A stretch of DNA of 64,000 nucleotides from Vibrio amylolyticus (GTDB lineage Bacteria > Pseudomonadota > Gammaproteobacteria > Enterobacterales > Vibrionaceae), in the NCBI RefSeq assembly GCF_023145695.1, contig NZ_JAJHVV010000003.1, positions 1 to 64,000 of the forward strand. The letters are read 5' to 3'. This document shows, in pieces, positions 55,604 to 64,000 of this stretch (its first letter is position 1; the number at the start of each line of letters is the position of its first letter). The notes beneath the pieces are model-generated. The model was given only the letters and a program-made list of their open reading frames with translations, was not told the DNA's origin and made no database searches. The position numbers and the translations under genes are program-made.

Positions 55604-56707
55604 ATGTACAAAAGTCATAATACGGCAACGGTGCATTCGGCGTATCCAGCAACAAATAGGAAACTAATTTTACTTGTCGATGACGACCCTATTTTTCGTC
55701 GTATCACAAGTGGGTATCTGGAAAGCCAGGGGTATGACATCGTAGAGGCCGAAAACGGACTCGAAGGGCTACAAAAGCTTCGAGTGGATGAACCTGATTT
55801 AATTATCTGTGATCTTGCGATGCCAATTTTAAATGGTATTGAATTCGCAGAAGAGGTGAGCTTAGAGTATCCGTCGTTACCGTTAATTGTTGTCTCAGCG
55901 ACCGATGATATGTCGGACGTAGCGAAAGCACTTAAATTTGGTATTAAAGATTTCTTACCAAAGCCAATGACCAATTTTGAGCATTTGGGCAGTGCAATTG
56001 AAAGTACGATGGAAGACAGTTCTGATCACATGTCTGATATGCGTGATTTTTCCACTCAATGGTTTCAAGTTGATGGTGGCGGAGACATGCCAGAAGATCA
56101 GGAACTGCACTGGCATTTAGAATATTTACAAGACAATCCAAGCGCTGCAAGAGATCTGCTTCATGCCTTGCTGCCGGAGAAGGATACTTCGCAAGGGATA
56201 TGGAAATGTAATTATCGATTACTTCAATCGACCGACATGATGCCGTTAGTCTTTGACTATGCTTGGCTAATGAATGGACAATTTGTTTTCTATTTAGTGG
56301 ATGCTTCATCAAGTGATGAGCATGGCGCTGCAACCACTTTACTTGTTCGTGCCTTATTTCACGACTATTTACGAAATCTGAAGTGCTTTAATGCGGATCT
56401 GAAAGATCTCAGTACGATTATTGAAAAAGGTATAGAGTGTTCAGAATGTGCGAGACCGGTAGATGCACTGTTTGGTGTTGCTGATCTTTCAGAAGGCAAA
56501 GTCACATTATTGCCTGCTGGTTTGGAAGGGCAGTGGGCGAACGGTTATCTTTCACAGCATATTTCAGGTGGAGTGAAGTTGGGTGAAAACTGTAATAAGA
56601 ACTTTATGACCTCTGATCTTTCGATTAATGGTGCATGCCAAATCTCGTTAAGTAAATTGGGGAGCAGTAGCTTTACACTCGATATCTATCATGGGGCTAA
56701 TGCTTGA
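55604..56707 (+). CDS. rssB: Response regulator of RpoS stability, RssB-like
   Basis: RssB delivers the sigma factor RpoS to the ClpXP protease in E. coli. The 367-residue protein has a receiver domain with acidic triplet D26-D28, phospho-acceptor D70 in IICDLAMPILNG, VSATDDMSDVAKALKFGIKDFLPKP and then an RssB-type output domain related to PP2C (WHLEYLQDNPSAARDLLHALLPE, YRLLQSTDMMPLVFDYAWL, ATTLLVRALFHDYL) without the metal-binding Asp pattern of active phosphatases. It has a 20-residue N-terminal extension relative to E. coli. Adaptor function in this organism is inferred by homology. Confidence 0.88.
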   Translation: MYKSHNTATVHSAYPATNRKLILLVDDDPIFRRITSGYLESQGYDIVEAENGLEGLQKLRVDEPDLIICDLAMPILNGIEFAEEVSLEYPSLPLIVVSATDDMSDVAKALKFGIKDFLPKPMTNFEHLGSAIESTMEDSSDHMSDMRDFSTQWFQVDGGGDMPEDQELHWHLEYLQDNPSAARDLLHALLPEKDTSQGIWKCNYRLLQSTDMMPLVFDYAWLMNGQFVFYLVDASSSDEHGAATTLLVRALFHDYLRNLKCFNADLKDLSTIIEKGIECSECARPVDALFGVADLSEGKVTLLPAGLEGQWANGYLSQHISGGVKLGENCNKNFMTSDLSINGACQISLSKLGSSSFTLDIYHGANA

Positions 56708-56784
56708 GTTGAGTAGATGTAACTTAGGTGCTTAATTTTCATCCAAGGCTCTTACAAGTTCAACCGTTTCATTTTATGTTTACT

Positions 56785-56825
56785 AAAATACCAATAAGCT
56801 TCCTTCCGGTTTGTTGGTATTTTTT
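56785..56825 (+). terminator. Likely terminator after rssB
   Basis: AAAATACCAA pairs with TTGGTATTTT across a 19-base loop and runs into further T. The long loop makes it weaker than the other terminators. Confidence 0.6.
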
Positions 56826-56867
56826 CTTTTGACGATACGCTATAGTTTCACGCAATAGATTTTACTC

Positions 56868-57281
56868 GTGATTATGTTGGAGTATCCCATCAATATTCGA
56901 CGTTTTTTCCTCAATATTGTTGGTGGTTTGAGCTTAGTGCTAGGCGTCATTGGTATCGTGGTTCCGCTACTTCCGACCACACCATTTATCATATTAGCCA
57001 GTGCCTGTTTTATGCGCAGCAGCCCTCGTTTTCATCGTTGGTTACATCAGCACCCCACGCTTGGGCCAATGTTGGACAACTGGCACCAGCATAGGGGGGT
57101 GACACGGAAAGTGAAACAACGCGGCGCATTCATGATTGTGCTGAGTTTTTCGTTCTCAATTTGGGTTATCCCACACCTTTGGTTAAATGCCGCTCTGTTG
57201 ATATTCATGTTTGTCCTGTTAGCGTGGTTTATCCGTTTACCTGTGATAGAGTCGCTTGATGGCACAAAAGAAAGCCACTAA
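56868..57281 (+). CDS. ybaN: YbaN family inner-membrane protein (DUF454)
   Basis: This is a small inner-membrane protein of unknown role. The 137-residue sequence has the family core GIVVPLLPTTPFIILASACFMRSSPRFHRWLHQHPTLGP between hydrophobic helices, then a pair of helices near the C-terminus and RLPVIES. The start may be the GTG at 56868 or the ATG at 56874; neither has a clear ribosome-binding site. It precedes apt-dnaX, an order also seen in enteric bacteria. Confidence 0.87.
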   Translation: MIMLEYPINIRRFFLNIVGGLSLVLGVIGIVVPLLPTTPFIILASACFMRSSPRFHRWLHQHPTLGPMLDNWHQHRGVTRKVKQRGAFMIVLSFSFSIWVIPHLWLNAALLIFMFVLLAWFIRLPVIESLDGTKESH

Positions 57282-57291
57282 AATTAAATAA

Positions 57292-57321
57292 GCCTACTCA
57301 TTGAGTGGGCGTTTGTTTTTT
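57292..57321 (+). terminator. Terminator after ybaN
   Basis: GCCTACTC pairs with GAGTGGGC (one U-G pair) around a very short loop and is followed by GTTTGTTTTTT. Confidence 0.75.
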
Positions 57322-57424
57322 CTACAGCAACTGGTTACGCCATTTGTTGCATTGTAATCCATGCTGGTTAGCCCTAGAGATGAAATATTCAGGGCAAGTT
57401 GGCCAATTCTAAGTAAGTTAAATT

Positions 57425-57970
57425 ATGACTACCGAAACGATTTCATTAATCAAATCTAGTATCAAAAGCATTCCTGACTACCCAAAGAAAGGCATTCTAT
57501 TCCGTGACGTTACCAGCCTAATGGAAGACGCACAGGCTTACCGTGCAACGATTCAGCTGCTTGTAGAGAAATACAAAGATATGGGTTTCACCAAAATTGT
57601 GGGTACTGAAGCTCGTGGGTTCTTGTTTGGCGCCCCTTTAGCATTAGAGTTAGGTGTTGCATTTATTCCAGTTCGTAAGCCAGGAAAACTGCCTCGCGCG
57701 ACCATTGCTCAATCTTATGAGCTTGAGTACGGTACCGATACGCTTGAGATCCACACCGATGCGATTGTTGAAGGCGATAAAGTGCTAATGGTTGATGATT
57801 TACTTGCTACGGGCGGAACGATTGAAGCGACAACACTTTTGATTCGTCGTTTAGGTGGTTCAGTTGAGCACGCTGCGTTTGTGATTAACTTACCAGAAAT
57901 TGGCGGCGATAAGCGTTTAGCTGACTTGAACCTAGATGTTTACAGCATTTGTGAATTCGACGGTCACTAA
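57425..57970 (+). CDS. apt: Adenine phosphoribosyltransferase
   Basis: Apt salvages adenine to AMP with PRPP. The 181-residue protein has [43 protein letters not shown] and the PRPP-binding motif [16 protein letters not shown], all family-typical. dnaX starts 56 bases later in the same direction. Confidence 0.97.
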   Translation: MTTETISLIKSSIKSIPDYPKKGILFRDVTSLMEDAQAYRATIQLLVEKYKDMGFTKIVGTEARGFLFGAPLALELGVAFIPVRKPGKLPRATIAQSYELEYGTDTLEIHTDAIVEGDKVLMVDDLLATGGTIEATTLLIRRLGGSVEHAAFVINLPEIGGDKRLADLNLDVYSICEFDGH

Positions 57971-58026
57971 TCTGGTTGTTTTGCCCAGTTGATGAATAGA
58001 ACTGAGCGAGTTATTTGGAAGAGTTA

Positions 58027-60366
58027 ATGAGTTATCTTGCTTTAGCACGAAAATGGCGTCCGACGAAGTTTAATGAAGTTGTTGGCCAGTCCCATGTATT
58101 AACGGCATTAGAAAATGCGTTAGCACAAAATCGTTTACACCATGCTTACTTGTTAAGTGGTACTCGTGGTGTGGGTAAAACCACGATTGGTCGCTTGTTT
58201 GCCAAGGGGCTGAACTGTGAAACGGGTATTACCGCAACGCCTTGTGGTGAGTGTGATACATGTCGTGAGATTGATGAAGGGCGTTTTGTCGACCTACTTG
58301 AAATTGATGCAGCCTCGCGTACTAAGGTTGAAGATACTCGTGATCTTCTCGATAACGTTCAGTATAAACCTGCTCGTGGGCGCTTTAAGATTTATCTTAT
58401 CGATGAAGTTCACATGCTCTCACGCCATAGCTTTAATGCTCTGCTTAAAACGCTGGAAGAGCCACCTGAGTATGTGAAGTTTATTCTCGCCACAACGGAT
58501 CCACAAAAACTGCCTGTGACCATTTTATCGCGTTGTTTGCAGTTTCATTTAAAGCCAATCAGTGTTGATACGATACACGGGCAGCTTGATCATATCTTAG
58601 CTCAAGAAAGCATCTCTTCAGAAGCAAGAGCTTTAGGTATGATTTCACACGCAGCTGATGGCAGTATGCGTGATGCGCTAAGTTTGACTGATCAGGCGAT
58701 CGCGTTGGGCAATGGTGACGTTTCCTCTTCTCTCGTGGCTCATATGCTGGGTACACTAGACACGGATCACGCTATTCACCTGTTAGAATCTATCAGCCAA
58801 AAGCAACCTAAAGTGGCGATGGCATGTATAGAGCAGCTTGCTGAAAATGGGGTTGAGTGGGATGGTCTGTTAGAGCAATTAGCGACCCAACTGCATCGAT
58901 TAGCGATGTATCAAGCACTGCCAGCAACATTAGACAAAGAGCAACCTGACGCTGAAAAGATTGAATGGCTAGCTCAAACATTATCACCACAAGATATTCA
59001 GCTCTATTACCAAATAGTACTCAAAGGCCGTAGCGATTTACCTCAAGCTCCAAGTGCGCGTATGGGTTTAGAGATGATTGTATTACGAATGTTAGCGTTT
59101 CGCCCTGCATCGGTATCAGGCTCGAACCGTATTTCAACCGATGTGAATACAAGTGCTGAGCCTACAACGTTGCCTAATGTTGGTAACGCAAAATCACCCT
59201 CGTCAGTACCATCAAATAATAGACCTGCAGAGGTAAGGCAAGCTGCGCCTCAACCTATTGCTACACCACACCCTACAGCGCCACAACAATCTGTAACGGC
59301 ACCACAGACTCAACAGGCACCACAGTCGCCTCAAGGACTTCAATCAGCAAGCCCTCGAGGAAACCAAGTTGTCGAAAATGATTCGTATGCCCAATATGAA
59401 CAGATCTCTCGTGAAGAGCCCTCTGCTGAAGAAGCGCCTTACGGTTATCAAGATCAGGCACCACAAGGGCATTCAGATGCTTCTCGCTCTCAATTAGGCG
59501 CTCAGCAACAAGTGAGTTCAGTCAATCCGGTACCCGACTCACAGCCGAAAGTAACAGCACCGTTGAGTGGTTTACGCCATCAATTGCGTTCACAGCGTCA
59601 AGGATTAAAATCGACGCGTGATAGTTCTGCTCAGCAGGCGCCTAAATTAGCGCAGCAGCCTCAATCGGCACAACAGCAAGAACCTTCTCACCAGCAGCAA
59701 GGTGCAGACTCACGCCCAAAAAAGCCTAGCGCGACATCAGCAAAATCAGAATCTGTTCTTGACCGTGTAGCGAAAAAACACTCAGGAACAGCGCCGGTGT
59801 CGCTAAGTTCACATGCCTCATTGATTGAAAATGGTACACAACCGCAAGAAAGCGGTGACGAGCCTTATCAGTGGAAGGCAACCAAGCCGGTAGTTAAAAA
59901 GCAGAGCAGTGGATTAAAACCGTCCGAAATCAAAGCAGCGTTAGAGCATATTAAAACGCCAGAAATGACGGAGCGGCTATTAACTGAGTCTATCGAGCAG
60001 GATGAATGGGCGGCCTTGATTGAAAAGTTGGAAACCGCAAAGCTTGTTGAGCAGTTGGCTCTTAATTCTGCATACTCACAGCAGGGTGAGACGGTGAATT
60101 TAACGTTACGCAGTTCTCAAGCGCACCTCAATACAGATAGAGCTTGTCAGGAGTTGCAGCTCGCACTAGAGCGCGCGTTAGAAAACCCATGTCAATTAGT
60201 GGTCAATATTGGTGAAAGTGGAGAGACGCCACTAGAGTTACGTGAGAAGCTCTACCAAGCAAAATTGCAGCAAGCATTCGATAGTTTAGAAGCGGATAAG
60301 AATATTCAGTTCATAGAGAATCGATTTGCAGCGAATTTAGATAGAGACAGTGTTAGACCGATCTAA
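58027..60366 (+). CDS. dnaX: DNA polymerase III subunits tau and gamma
   Basis: DnaX is the ATPase of the clamp loader. The ATG at 58027 has GGAAGAG upstream; a TTG at 58015 overlaps that site and is unlikely. The 779-residue tau has P-loop GTRGVGKT (45-52), zinc-binding Cys 64, 73, 76 and 79, DEVHMLSRHSFNALLKTLEEPP and the lid domain up to about residue 360. A Gln/Pro/Ser-rich linker longer than that of E. coli follows, then the tau-specific C-terminal domain that contacts the polymerase (SGLKPSEIKAALEHIKTPEM onward). An in-frame slippery site at 59718-59724 would give a 567-residue gamma form. ybaB and recR follow. Confidence 0.96.
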   Translation: MSYLALARKWRPTKFNEVVGQSHVLTALENALAQNRLHHAYLLSGTRGVGKTTIGRLFAKGLNCETGITATPCGECDTCREIDEGRFVDLLEIDAASRTKVEDTRDLLDNVQYKPARGRFKIYLIDEVHMLSRHSFNALLKTLEEPPEYVKFILATTDPQKLPVTILSRCLQFHLKPISVDTIHGQLDHILAQESISSEARALGMISHAADGSMRDALSLTDQAIALGNGDVSSSLVAHMLGTLDTDHAIHLLESISQKQPKVAMACIEQLAENGVEWDGLLEQLATQLHRLAMYQALPATLDKEQPDAEKIEWLAQTLSPQDIQLYYQIVLKGRSDLPQAPSARMGLEMIVLRMLAFRPASVSGSNRISTDVNTSAEPTTLPNVGNAKSPSSVPSNNRPAEVRQAAPQPIATPHPTAPQQSVTAPQTQQAPQSPQGLQSASPRGNQVVENDSYAQYEQISREEPSAEEAPYGYQDQAPQGHSDASRSQLGAQQQVSSVNPVPDSQPKVTAPLSGLRHQLRSQRQGLKSTRDSSAQQAPKLAQQPQSAQQQEPSHQQQGADSRPKKPSATSAKSESVLDRVAKKHSGTAPVSLSSHASLIENGTQPQESGDEPYQWKATKPVVKKQSSGLKPSEIKAALEHIKTPEMTERLLTESIEQDEWAALIEKLETAKLVEQLALNSAYSQQGETVNLTLRSSQAHLNTDRACQELQLALERALENPCQLVVNIGESGETPLELREKLYQAKLQQAFDSLEADKNIQFIENRFAANLDRDSVRPI
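59718..59729 (+). promoter_or_regulatory. Programmed -1 frameshift site in dnaX
   Basis: A AAA AAG sits at the exact X-XXY-YYZ phase of the dnaX frame (CCA AAA AAG). After a -1 slip the ribosome reads GCC and then TAG at 59727-59729, ending a 567-residue gamma subunit. An AAGGTG Shine-Dalgarno-like stretch lies 13 bases upstream, as in the E. coli signal, though E. coli spacing differs slightly. No clear downstream stem was found by eye. Confidence 0.75.
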
Positions 60367-60377
60367 ACCGAATTTAA

Positions 60378-60426
60378 ATGACGAGAAAAGTAAGAGCGAA
60401 CAGCCCTTATTCTTGTCATATTTTTT
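60378..60426 (+). terminator. Terminator-like hairpin between dnaX and ybaB
   Basis: ATGACGAGAA...TAAG pairs imperfectly with CTTA...TTCTTGTCAT and is followed by ATTTTTT. It probably lowers read-through into ybaB. Confidence 0.6.
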
Positions 60427-60500
60427 AGAATCCGAGGGGTTGATTTTAAACATCATTAACCCCATAAATAACGAAACACCCAATAACCAGAGAGACGCAA

Positions 60501-60830
60501 ATGTTTGGTAAAGGCGGTATGGGCAATATGATGAAGCAAGCCCAGCAAATGCAAGAGCGCATGCAAAAGCTTCAAGAAGAAATCGCAAATATGGAAGTCA
60601 CCGGTGAAGCTGGTGCTGGCCTTGTTAAAGTGACTATTACTGGTAGCCACAGCACTCGTCGTGTTGAGATTGACGAGAGCCTAATGGAAGACGACAAAGA
60701 GATGCTTGAAGATCTTATCGCAGCCGCATTTAACGATGCAGCTCGTCGTGTGGAAGAGACTCAAAAAGAAAAAATGGCAAGCGTAACTGGCGGTATGCAA
60801 TTACCACCAGGTATGAAAATGCCATTTTAA
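60501..60830 (+). CDS. ybaB: Nucleoid-associated protein YbaB/EbfC
   Basis: YbaB is a small dimeric DNA-binding protein. The 109-residue sequence is Met-rich at both ends ([36 protein letters not shown] and [13 protein letters not shown]) with the central [20 protein letters not shown] strand region. The order dnaX-ybaB-recR is conserved in gammaproteobacteria. Confidence 0.96.
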   Translation: MFGKGGMGNMMKQAQQMQERMQKLQEEIANMEVTGEAGAGLVKVTITGSHSTRRVEIDESLMEDDKEMLEDLIAAAFNDAARRVEETQKEKMASVTGGMQLPPGMKMPF

Positions 60831-60882
60831 AGCGTGAGCTTATTTCAATTAGCTTTTTGAAAACAAAGTAAGCGAATTATAG

Positions 60883-61482
60883 ATGCGTACCAGTCATATG
60901 CTGGAGCATTTGATGGAGGCCTTACGTTGTCTACCTGGGGTTGGCCCCAAGTCGGCTCAGCGTATGGCCTTTCATTTGTTACAGCGCGATAGAAAAGGCG
61001 GTTTACAGCTTGCCGAAGCACTTAGCCAAGCGATGACAGAAATTGGTCACTGCACAGAGTGTCGAACCTTTACAGAAGAAGAGGTTTGTCATATTTGCAG
61101 TAACCCTAAGCGTCAGTCTAATGGGCAGCTTTGTGTCGTTGAAAGCCCTGCTGATATAGCAGCGGTGGAAGCCACTGGACAGTTTTCTGGTCGATACTTT
61201 GTATTGATGGGGCACTTGTCGCCGCTTGATGGTATTGGGCCAAGTGATATTGGCTTAGATATGCTTGATTTTCGTCTTCGCCAAGGGGATGTTACCGAAG
61301 TTATTTTGGCAACAAACCCGACGGTAGAAGGGGAAGCAACGGCGCAATACATTGCTGATTTGTGTCGTGAGCATGATGTGGCAGCAAGCCGTATCGCTCA
61401 CGGTGTGCCCGTTGGTGGGGAGTTAGAGTTAGTTGATGGCACAACATTATCCCACTCTTTACTGGGACGACATAAACTGTAG
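60883..61482 (+). CDS. recR: Recombination mediator protein RecR
   Basis: RecR works with RecF and RecO to load RecA at gaps. The 199-residue protein has a helix-hairpin-helix ([14 protein letters not shown]), a four-Cys zinc finger (C57, C60, C69, C72), a Toprim domain ([25 protein letters not shown]) and the C-terminal [15 protein letters not shown] and [24 protein letters not shown] segments. Length is normal. Confidence 0.97.
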   Translation: MRTSHMLEHLMEALRCLPGVGPKSAQRMAFHLLQRDRKGGLQLAEALSQAMTEIGHCTECRTFTEEEVCHICSNPKRQSNGQLCVVESPADIAAVEATGQFSGRYFVLMGHLSPLDGIGPSDIGLDMLDFRLRQGDVTEVILATNPTVEGEATAQYIADLCREHDVAASRIAHGVPVGGELELVDGTTLSHSLLGRHKL

Positions 61483-61522
61483 GCGCCAAGCTAGATTAAT
61501 TAACTTAATCAAAAGTTGAATT

Positions 61523-61554
61523 AAAAAAACCGCTATTATTCATAGCGGTTTTTT
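61523..61554. terminator. Bidirectional terminator between recR and the cysteine desulfhydrase-like gene
   Basis: ACCGCTAT/ATAGCGGT with loop TATTC is flanked by seven A and six T. Confidence 0.9.
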
Positions 61555-61606
61555 ATTATTTGACTCTGTTCAATGATTCGCTGTTTAACAACTCACAGCG
61601 AGGCCG

Positions 61607-62674
61607 CTATTCAATGTGCCCTGTTGCGGAAAATGTCTCTAGCTTATCGAGGTATGGTGTGAGATCACCGATGTTCTCTTTAACCCATTCTGTATTGTAG
61701 TAAGTGTCTAGGTAACGTTCGCCACTGTCACAAAGAAGTGTCACGATAGATCCTGTTTCGCCACGTTTTTTCATTTCACTCGCAAGTTGTAGTACGCCAT
61801 ATAGGTTCGTACCTGTGGACGCGCCCGCTTTACGACCTAAGACCTTTTCTAACCAATGCGCAGTGGCAACACTTGCGGCATCTGGGATGGTGCGCATTTC
61901 ATCAACGACCCCAGGGATGAAGCTTGGTTCTACTCTTGGGCGACCAATACCTTCAATCTTACTGCCACAATCTCCCGTTAGGTTTACATCGCCTGTTTTA
62001 TAGAAGTCGTGGAATACGGAATTTTCAGGGTCAACGACTAATAGCTTCGTGTTGTGTTGTTGGTAGCGGATAAAGCGGCCAATAGTTGCAGAAGTCCCGC
62101 CTGTACCGGGGCTCATAACGATCCAGTCTGGAACGGGGTGGTCTTCTAGCTCCATCTGACTAAAGATAGAGTTCGCAATATTGTTGTTACCACGCCAATC
62201 AGTTGCGCGTTCTGCGTACGTAAACTGATCCATATAGTGACCATCAAGCTCTTCTGCTAGACGATAAGACTCAGCATAAATTTGGTCAGAGCGATCAACA
62301 AGGTGAGCTTTACCACCATACAATTCAATTTGCTCGATCTTCTTAGTCGCGGTTGTTTTTGGCATCACGGCAATAAATGGCAAGCCTAGTAGACGAGCGA
62401 AGTACGCTTCTGAAACGGCAGTACTGCCAGAAGACGATTCGATAATCGTTGTTGTAGGGCCAACTTTACCGTTACAAAGAGCGTATAAGAACAGAGAGCG
62501 AGCTAGACGGTGCTTTAAAGAGCCCGTTGGGTGTGTACTTTCGTCTTTAAGATAAACGTCGATGCCTTCGATACTTGGCAGTTCAAGTTTAATTAAATGG
62601 GTATCAGCCGAGCGTTGAAAGTCCGCTTCAATTTTACGAATCGCGTTGTTAATCCAGTTATGGTCAGTACACAT
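61607..62674 (-). CDS. PLP-dependent L-cysteine desulfhydrase-like protein (Cds1 type)
   Basis: The 355-residue protein is a fold-type II PLP enzyme of the cysteine synthase superfamily. The PLP lysine is K54 in [11 protein letters not shown], the substrate-binding loop is [10 protein letters not shown], and the phosphate loop is [13 protein letters not shown]. It has the extra N-terminal segment and the [13 protein letters not shown] and [11 protein letters not shown] features of the Cds1 group, which breaks down cysteine to sulfide, pyruvate and ammonia, rather than of CysK/CysM. AAGGAG lies 7 bases before the ATG. It is divergent from decR, a cysteine-responsive regulator, which supports a role in cysteine breakdown. 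Confidence 0.82.
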   Translation of the reverse strand: MCTDHNWINNAIRKIEADFQRSADTHLIKLELPSIEGIDVYLKDESTHPTGSLKHRLARSLFLYALCNGKVGPTTTIIESSSGSTAVSEAYFARLLGLPFIAVMPKTTATKKIEQIELYGGKAHLVDRSDQIYAESYRLAEELDGHYMDQFTYAERATDWRGNNNIANSIFSQMELEDHPVPDWIVMSPGTGGTSATIGRFIRYQQHNTKLLVVDPENSVFHDFYKTGDVNLTGDCGSKIEGIGRPRVEPSFIPGVVDEMRTIPDAASVATAHWLEKVLGRKAGASTGTNLYGVLQLASEMKKRGETGSIVTLLCDSGERYLDTYYNTEWVKENIGDLTPYLDKLETFSATGHIE

Positions 62675-62713
62675 AAGGTCACTCCTTAAATTTATTATGC
62701 TGATAATTTAACT

Positions 62714-62744
62714 ATAAATTAGGAGAAAAACTTTGCTAATTTAT
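62714..62744. promoter_or_regulatory. Dyad A in the desulfhydrase/decR intergenic region
   Basis: ATAAATTAG (62714-62722) and CTAATTTAT (62736-62744) form a perfect 9-bp inverted repeat with a 13-base spacer, centred at 62729, close to the likely desulfhydrase promoter. Confidence 0.5.
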
Positions 62745-62758
62745 CTGTATATAACGAC

Positions 62759-62783
62759 AATAAGAGAATTATTTTCTCTTATT
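62759..62783. promoter_or_regulatory. Dyad B, probable DecR operator
   Basis: AATAAGAGAA (62759-62768) and TTCTCTTATT (62774-62783) form a perfect 10-bp inverted repeat with a 5-base A/T spacer, centred at 62771. The shape fits Lrp/AsnC-family operators. It ends 15 bases before the decR ATG. Confidence 0.6.
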
Positions 62784-62798
62784 TGGAATCTAAGAAGA

Positions 62799-63257
62799 AT
62801 GAAAGTTGATGATATTGACAAGCGCTTATTGAGGCAGCTTCAACTTGACGGGACGATCTCTCTCAATGACTTGGCAGAGTCTGTGAATCTGACCTCTACA
62901 CCTTGTTGGAAGCGACTCAAAAAACTGGAAGAAGCAGGAGTTATCGAAAAGCGCGTCGCGCTACTTAATCCAGAAAGCTTAGGTTTATCATTTACAGCAT
63001 TTGTCATGGTGAAAACGAGCGATCACTCTCATGAGTGGTACAGTCATTTTGTAGAAACCGCGAGCGAATTCCCTGAGGTCATGGAGTTTTATCGTATGGC
63101 AGGCGAATATGACTATATGTTGAAAGTACTGGTCAAGGATATGAAGTGTTTTGATGAGTTTTATAAGAAGCTAGTCAACAGTGTTGATGGTATTTCAAAT
63201 GTTACTTCAACGTTTGCGATGGAGCCTTTAAAATATACAACGGCTCTGCCAATTTAA
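62799..63257 (+). CDS. decR: Lrp/AsnC family cysteine-responsive regulator DecR
   Basis: DecR (YbaO) activates cysteine detoxification genes in E. coli. From the ATG at 62799 the protein has 152 residues. The HTH is [28 protein letters not shown], and the effector domain contains [16 protein letters not shown] and [25 protein letters not shown], all closely matching the E. coli protein. An opening upstream from 62733 adds 22 residues not found in the family and covers dyad B. Divergence from a cysteine desulfhydrase-like gene fits local control. Confidence 0.9.
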   Translation: MKVDDIDKRLLRQLQLDGTISLNDLAESVNLTSTPCWKRLKKLEEAGVIEKRVALLNPESLGLSFTAFVMVKTSDHSHEWYSHFVETASEFPEVMEFYRMAGEYDYMLKVLVKDMKCFDEFYKKLVNSVDGISNVTSTFAMEPLKYTTALPI

Positions 63258-63277
63258 AATATTTATCGTCGTTGGCT

Positions 63278-63309
63278 AAAAAGCCCTAACGAAAGAAGTC
63301 GATAGGGCT
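63278..63309 (-). terminator. Terminator after tesB
   Basis: On the minus strand AGCCCTA pairs with TAGGGCT across a 14-base loop and is followed by five T. Confidence 0.75.
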
Positions 63310-63335
63310 GAAAGTGGTGTAGGGTGAGCCGATCT

Positions 63336-64000
63336 CTACTTAGTAAAGCGCATCACTCCTTCTTGCATTGCACTCGCCACTAAGTCGCCTTGGCTGTTGT
63401 AAATCTCTCCGCGAACCAAACCACGTGTATTACTCGCGGTTGGGCTATCGATAACATAGAGAAGCCACTCATCCATTTTAAATGGACGGTGGAACCAGAT
63501 AGAGTGGTCAATTGTCGCGACTTGGAAGTTTGGTGTCATCAATGAGACTTCATGTGGATGCAGAGCCGTAACGAGAAAGCCCCAATCAGACGCATACCCT
63601 AATAGGTATTGATGAATAAGTTGGCTGTCTGGCATGTCACCATTGGCTCGCATCCACAGGTATTGTTTTGGTTCTTCCTTTTGCGGGTTTAATGGGTTAA
63701 CCACTTTAACTGGGCGCATTTCAATCGCTTTATCGCCACAGAATATTTTCTTTAGCTTTTCTGGCAGCATGTGAGCAACGCTGGCTGCTAACTCAGACTC
63801 GGAGCGAAAGTTCTCGGGCCCCGGGACATCTGGCATTGTATTTTGGTGTTCAAATCCCGGTGCATCGCCATGGTAAGAGGCGGTCAGGTAAAAAATTGGT
63901 CGTCCGTTTTGAATCGCTTTGACACGTCTTGTGCTAAAGCTCTTACCATCGCGTAGATTTTCGACATCATAAATAATCGGCTTTTCAGGATCGCCGGGGT
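63336..64000 (-). CDS. tesB: Acyl-CoA thioesterase II, C-terminal part (5' end outside window)
   Basis: TesB hydrolyses acyl-CoA thioesters. The frame stays open to the window edge, reading PGDPEKPIIYDVENLRDGKS and then the TesB-typical RRVKAIQNGRPIFYLTAS, so the in-frame Met at 63836 is internal and not the start. The C-terminal half has the catalytic Asp region ATIDHSIWFHRPF, with HQYLLGYASDWGFL before it and GLVRGEIYNSQGDLVAS after it. About 221 residues are visible of roughly 285 expected. Confidence 0.93.
   Translation of the reverse strand, partial: PGDPEKPIIYDVENLRDGKSFSTRRVKAIQNGRPIFYLTASYHGDAPGFEHQNTMPDVPGPENFRSESELAASVAHMLPEKLKKIFCGDKAIEMRPVKVVNPLNPQKEEPKQYLWMRANGDMPDSQLIHQYLLGYASDWGFLVTALHPHEVSLMTPNFQVATIDHSIWFHRPFKMDEWLLYVIDSPTASNTRGLVRGEIYNSQGDLVASAMQEGVMRFTK

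Noticed and set aside
63657..63836. Reading tesB as a complete 166-residue protein starting at 63836
   Set aside because: The frame continues to the window edge with clear TesB sequence upstream of that Met, so the gene is cut by the window and not short.
1..64000. CRISPR arrays, insertion sequences, prophage, integron or genomic-island borders
   Set aside because: No spaced repeats, transposase, integrase, phage gene or tRNA attachment site was found. Gene order is that of the Vibrio core genome.

Overview
This window is chromosomal DNA from a marine gammaproteobacterium of the family Vibrionaceae, almost certainly a Vibrio. The evidence is gene content and order: fimV-truA-accD-folC-dedD-cvpA-purF; a polar-flagellar and chemotaxis cluster flhA-flhF-flhG-fliA-cheYZAB followed by parC, parP and cheW; a full ccmABCDEFGHI cluster; and tandem fadL genes near fadIJ. 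No rRNA, tRNA, insertion sequence, prophage, integron or CRISPR array is visible. It reads as core genome, so the less expected signals lie mainly between genes and in protein architecture.

Layout. 1-7151 (+): the 3' end of fimV, then truA, accD, folC, dedD, and the PurR-box-preceded cvpA-purF pair. 7245-16998 is a metal-uptake region: znuB and znuC (-) face znuA (+) across a Zur box, and feoABC (+) follows a Fur box. Between them lie a 1124-residue membrane-bound AraC-family hybrid sensor and a 0.9 kb intergenic stretch holding a likely small RNA on the minus strand. 17096-23873 holds a HIT protein, argS, yecM, an M16 peptidase and sixA. 24052-36775 is a long co-directional flagellar/chemotaxis run with a sigma-54 type promoter in front. 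36958-44018 is the cytochrome c maturation operon. 44266-54298 deals with lipids: mlaA, two FadL-type porins, an ECF sigma factor with its likely anti-sigma partner, fadIJ, and a nitroreductase. 54473-61482 holds a LysR regulator, rssB, ybaN, apt, dnaX, ybaB and recR. 61607-64000 holds a cysteine desulfhydrase-like gene divergent from decR, and the 3' part of tesB.

How the genes work together. The flagellar run couples export (FlhA), number and placement control (FlhF/FlhG), the late sigma factor (FliA), the CheY-CheZ-CheA-CheB-CheW circuit and the ParC/ParP system that places arrays at the pole. The ccm genes make one machine for haem export, chaperoning and ligation. dnaX-ybaB-recR is the conserved replication/repair group. 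fadL, fadI and fadJ cover uptake and beta-oxidation of long-chain fatty acids.

Most worth a second look: (1) a four-hairpin candidate small RNA on the minus strand upstream of feoA, whose strand is shown by G-U wobbles; (2) a second candidate small RNA on the plus strand upstream of fadIJ, with a GNRA-capped stem and a strong terminator but no gene in front of it; (3) the AraC hybrid, which looks like a histidine kinase stripped of phosphorelay residues and fused directly to a DNA-binding domain; (4) an A AAA AAG slippery site in the correct frame of dnaX, with a stop just behind it; (5) two dyads 42 bp apart between the cysteine desulfhydrase-like gene and decR. All start-site revisions, operator calls and RNA calls come from reading the sequence by eye and were not tested with software.
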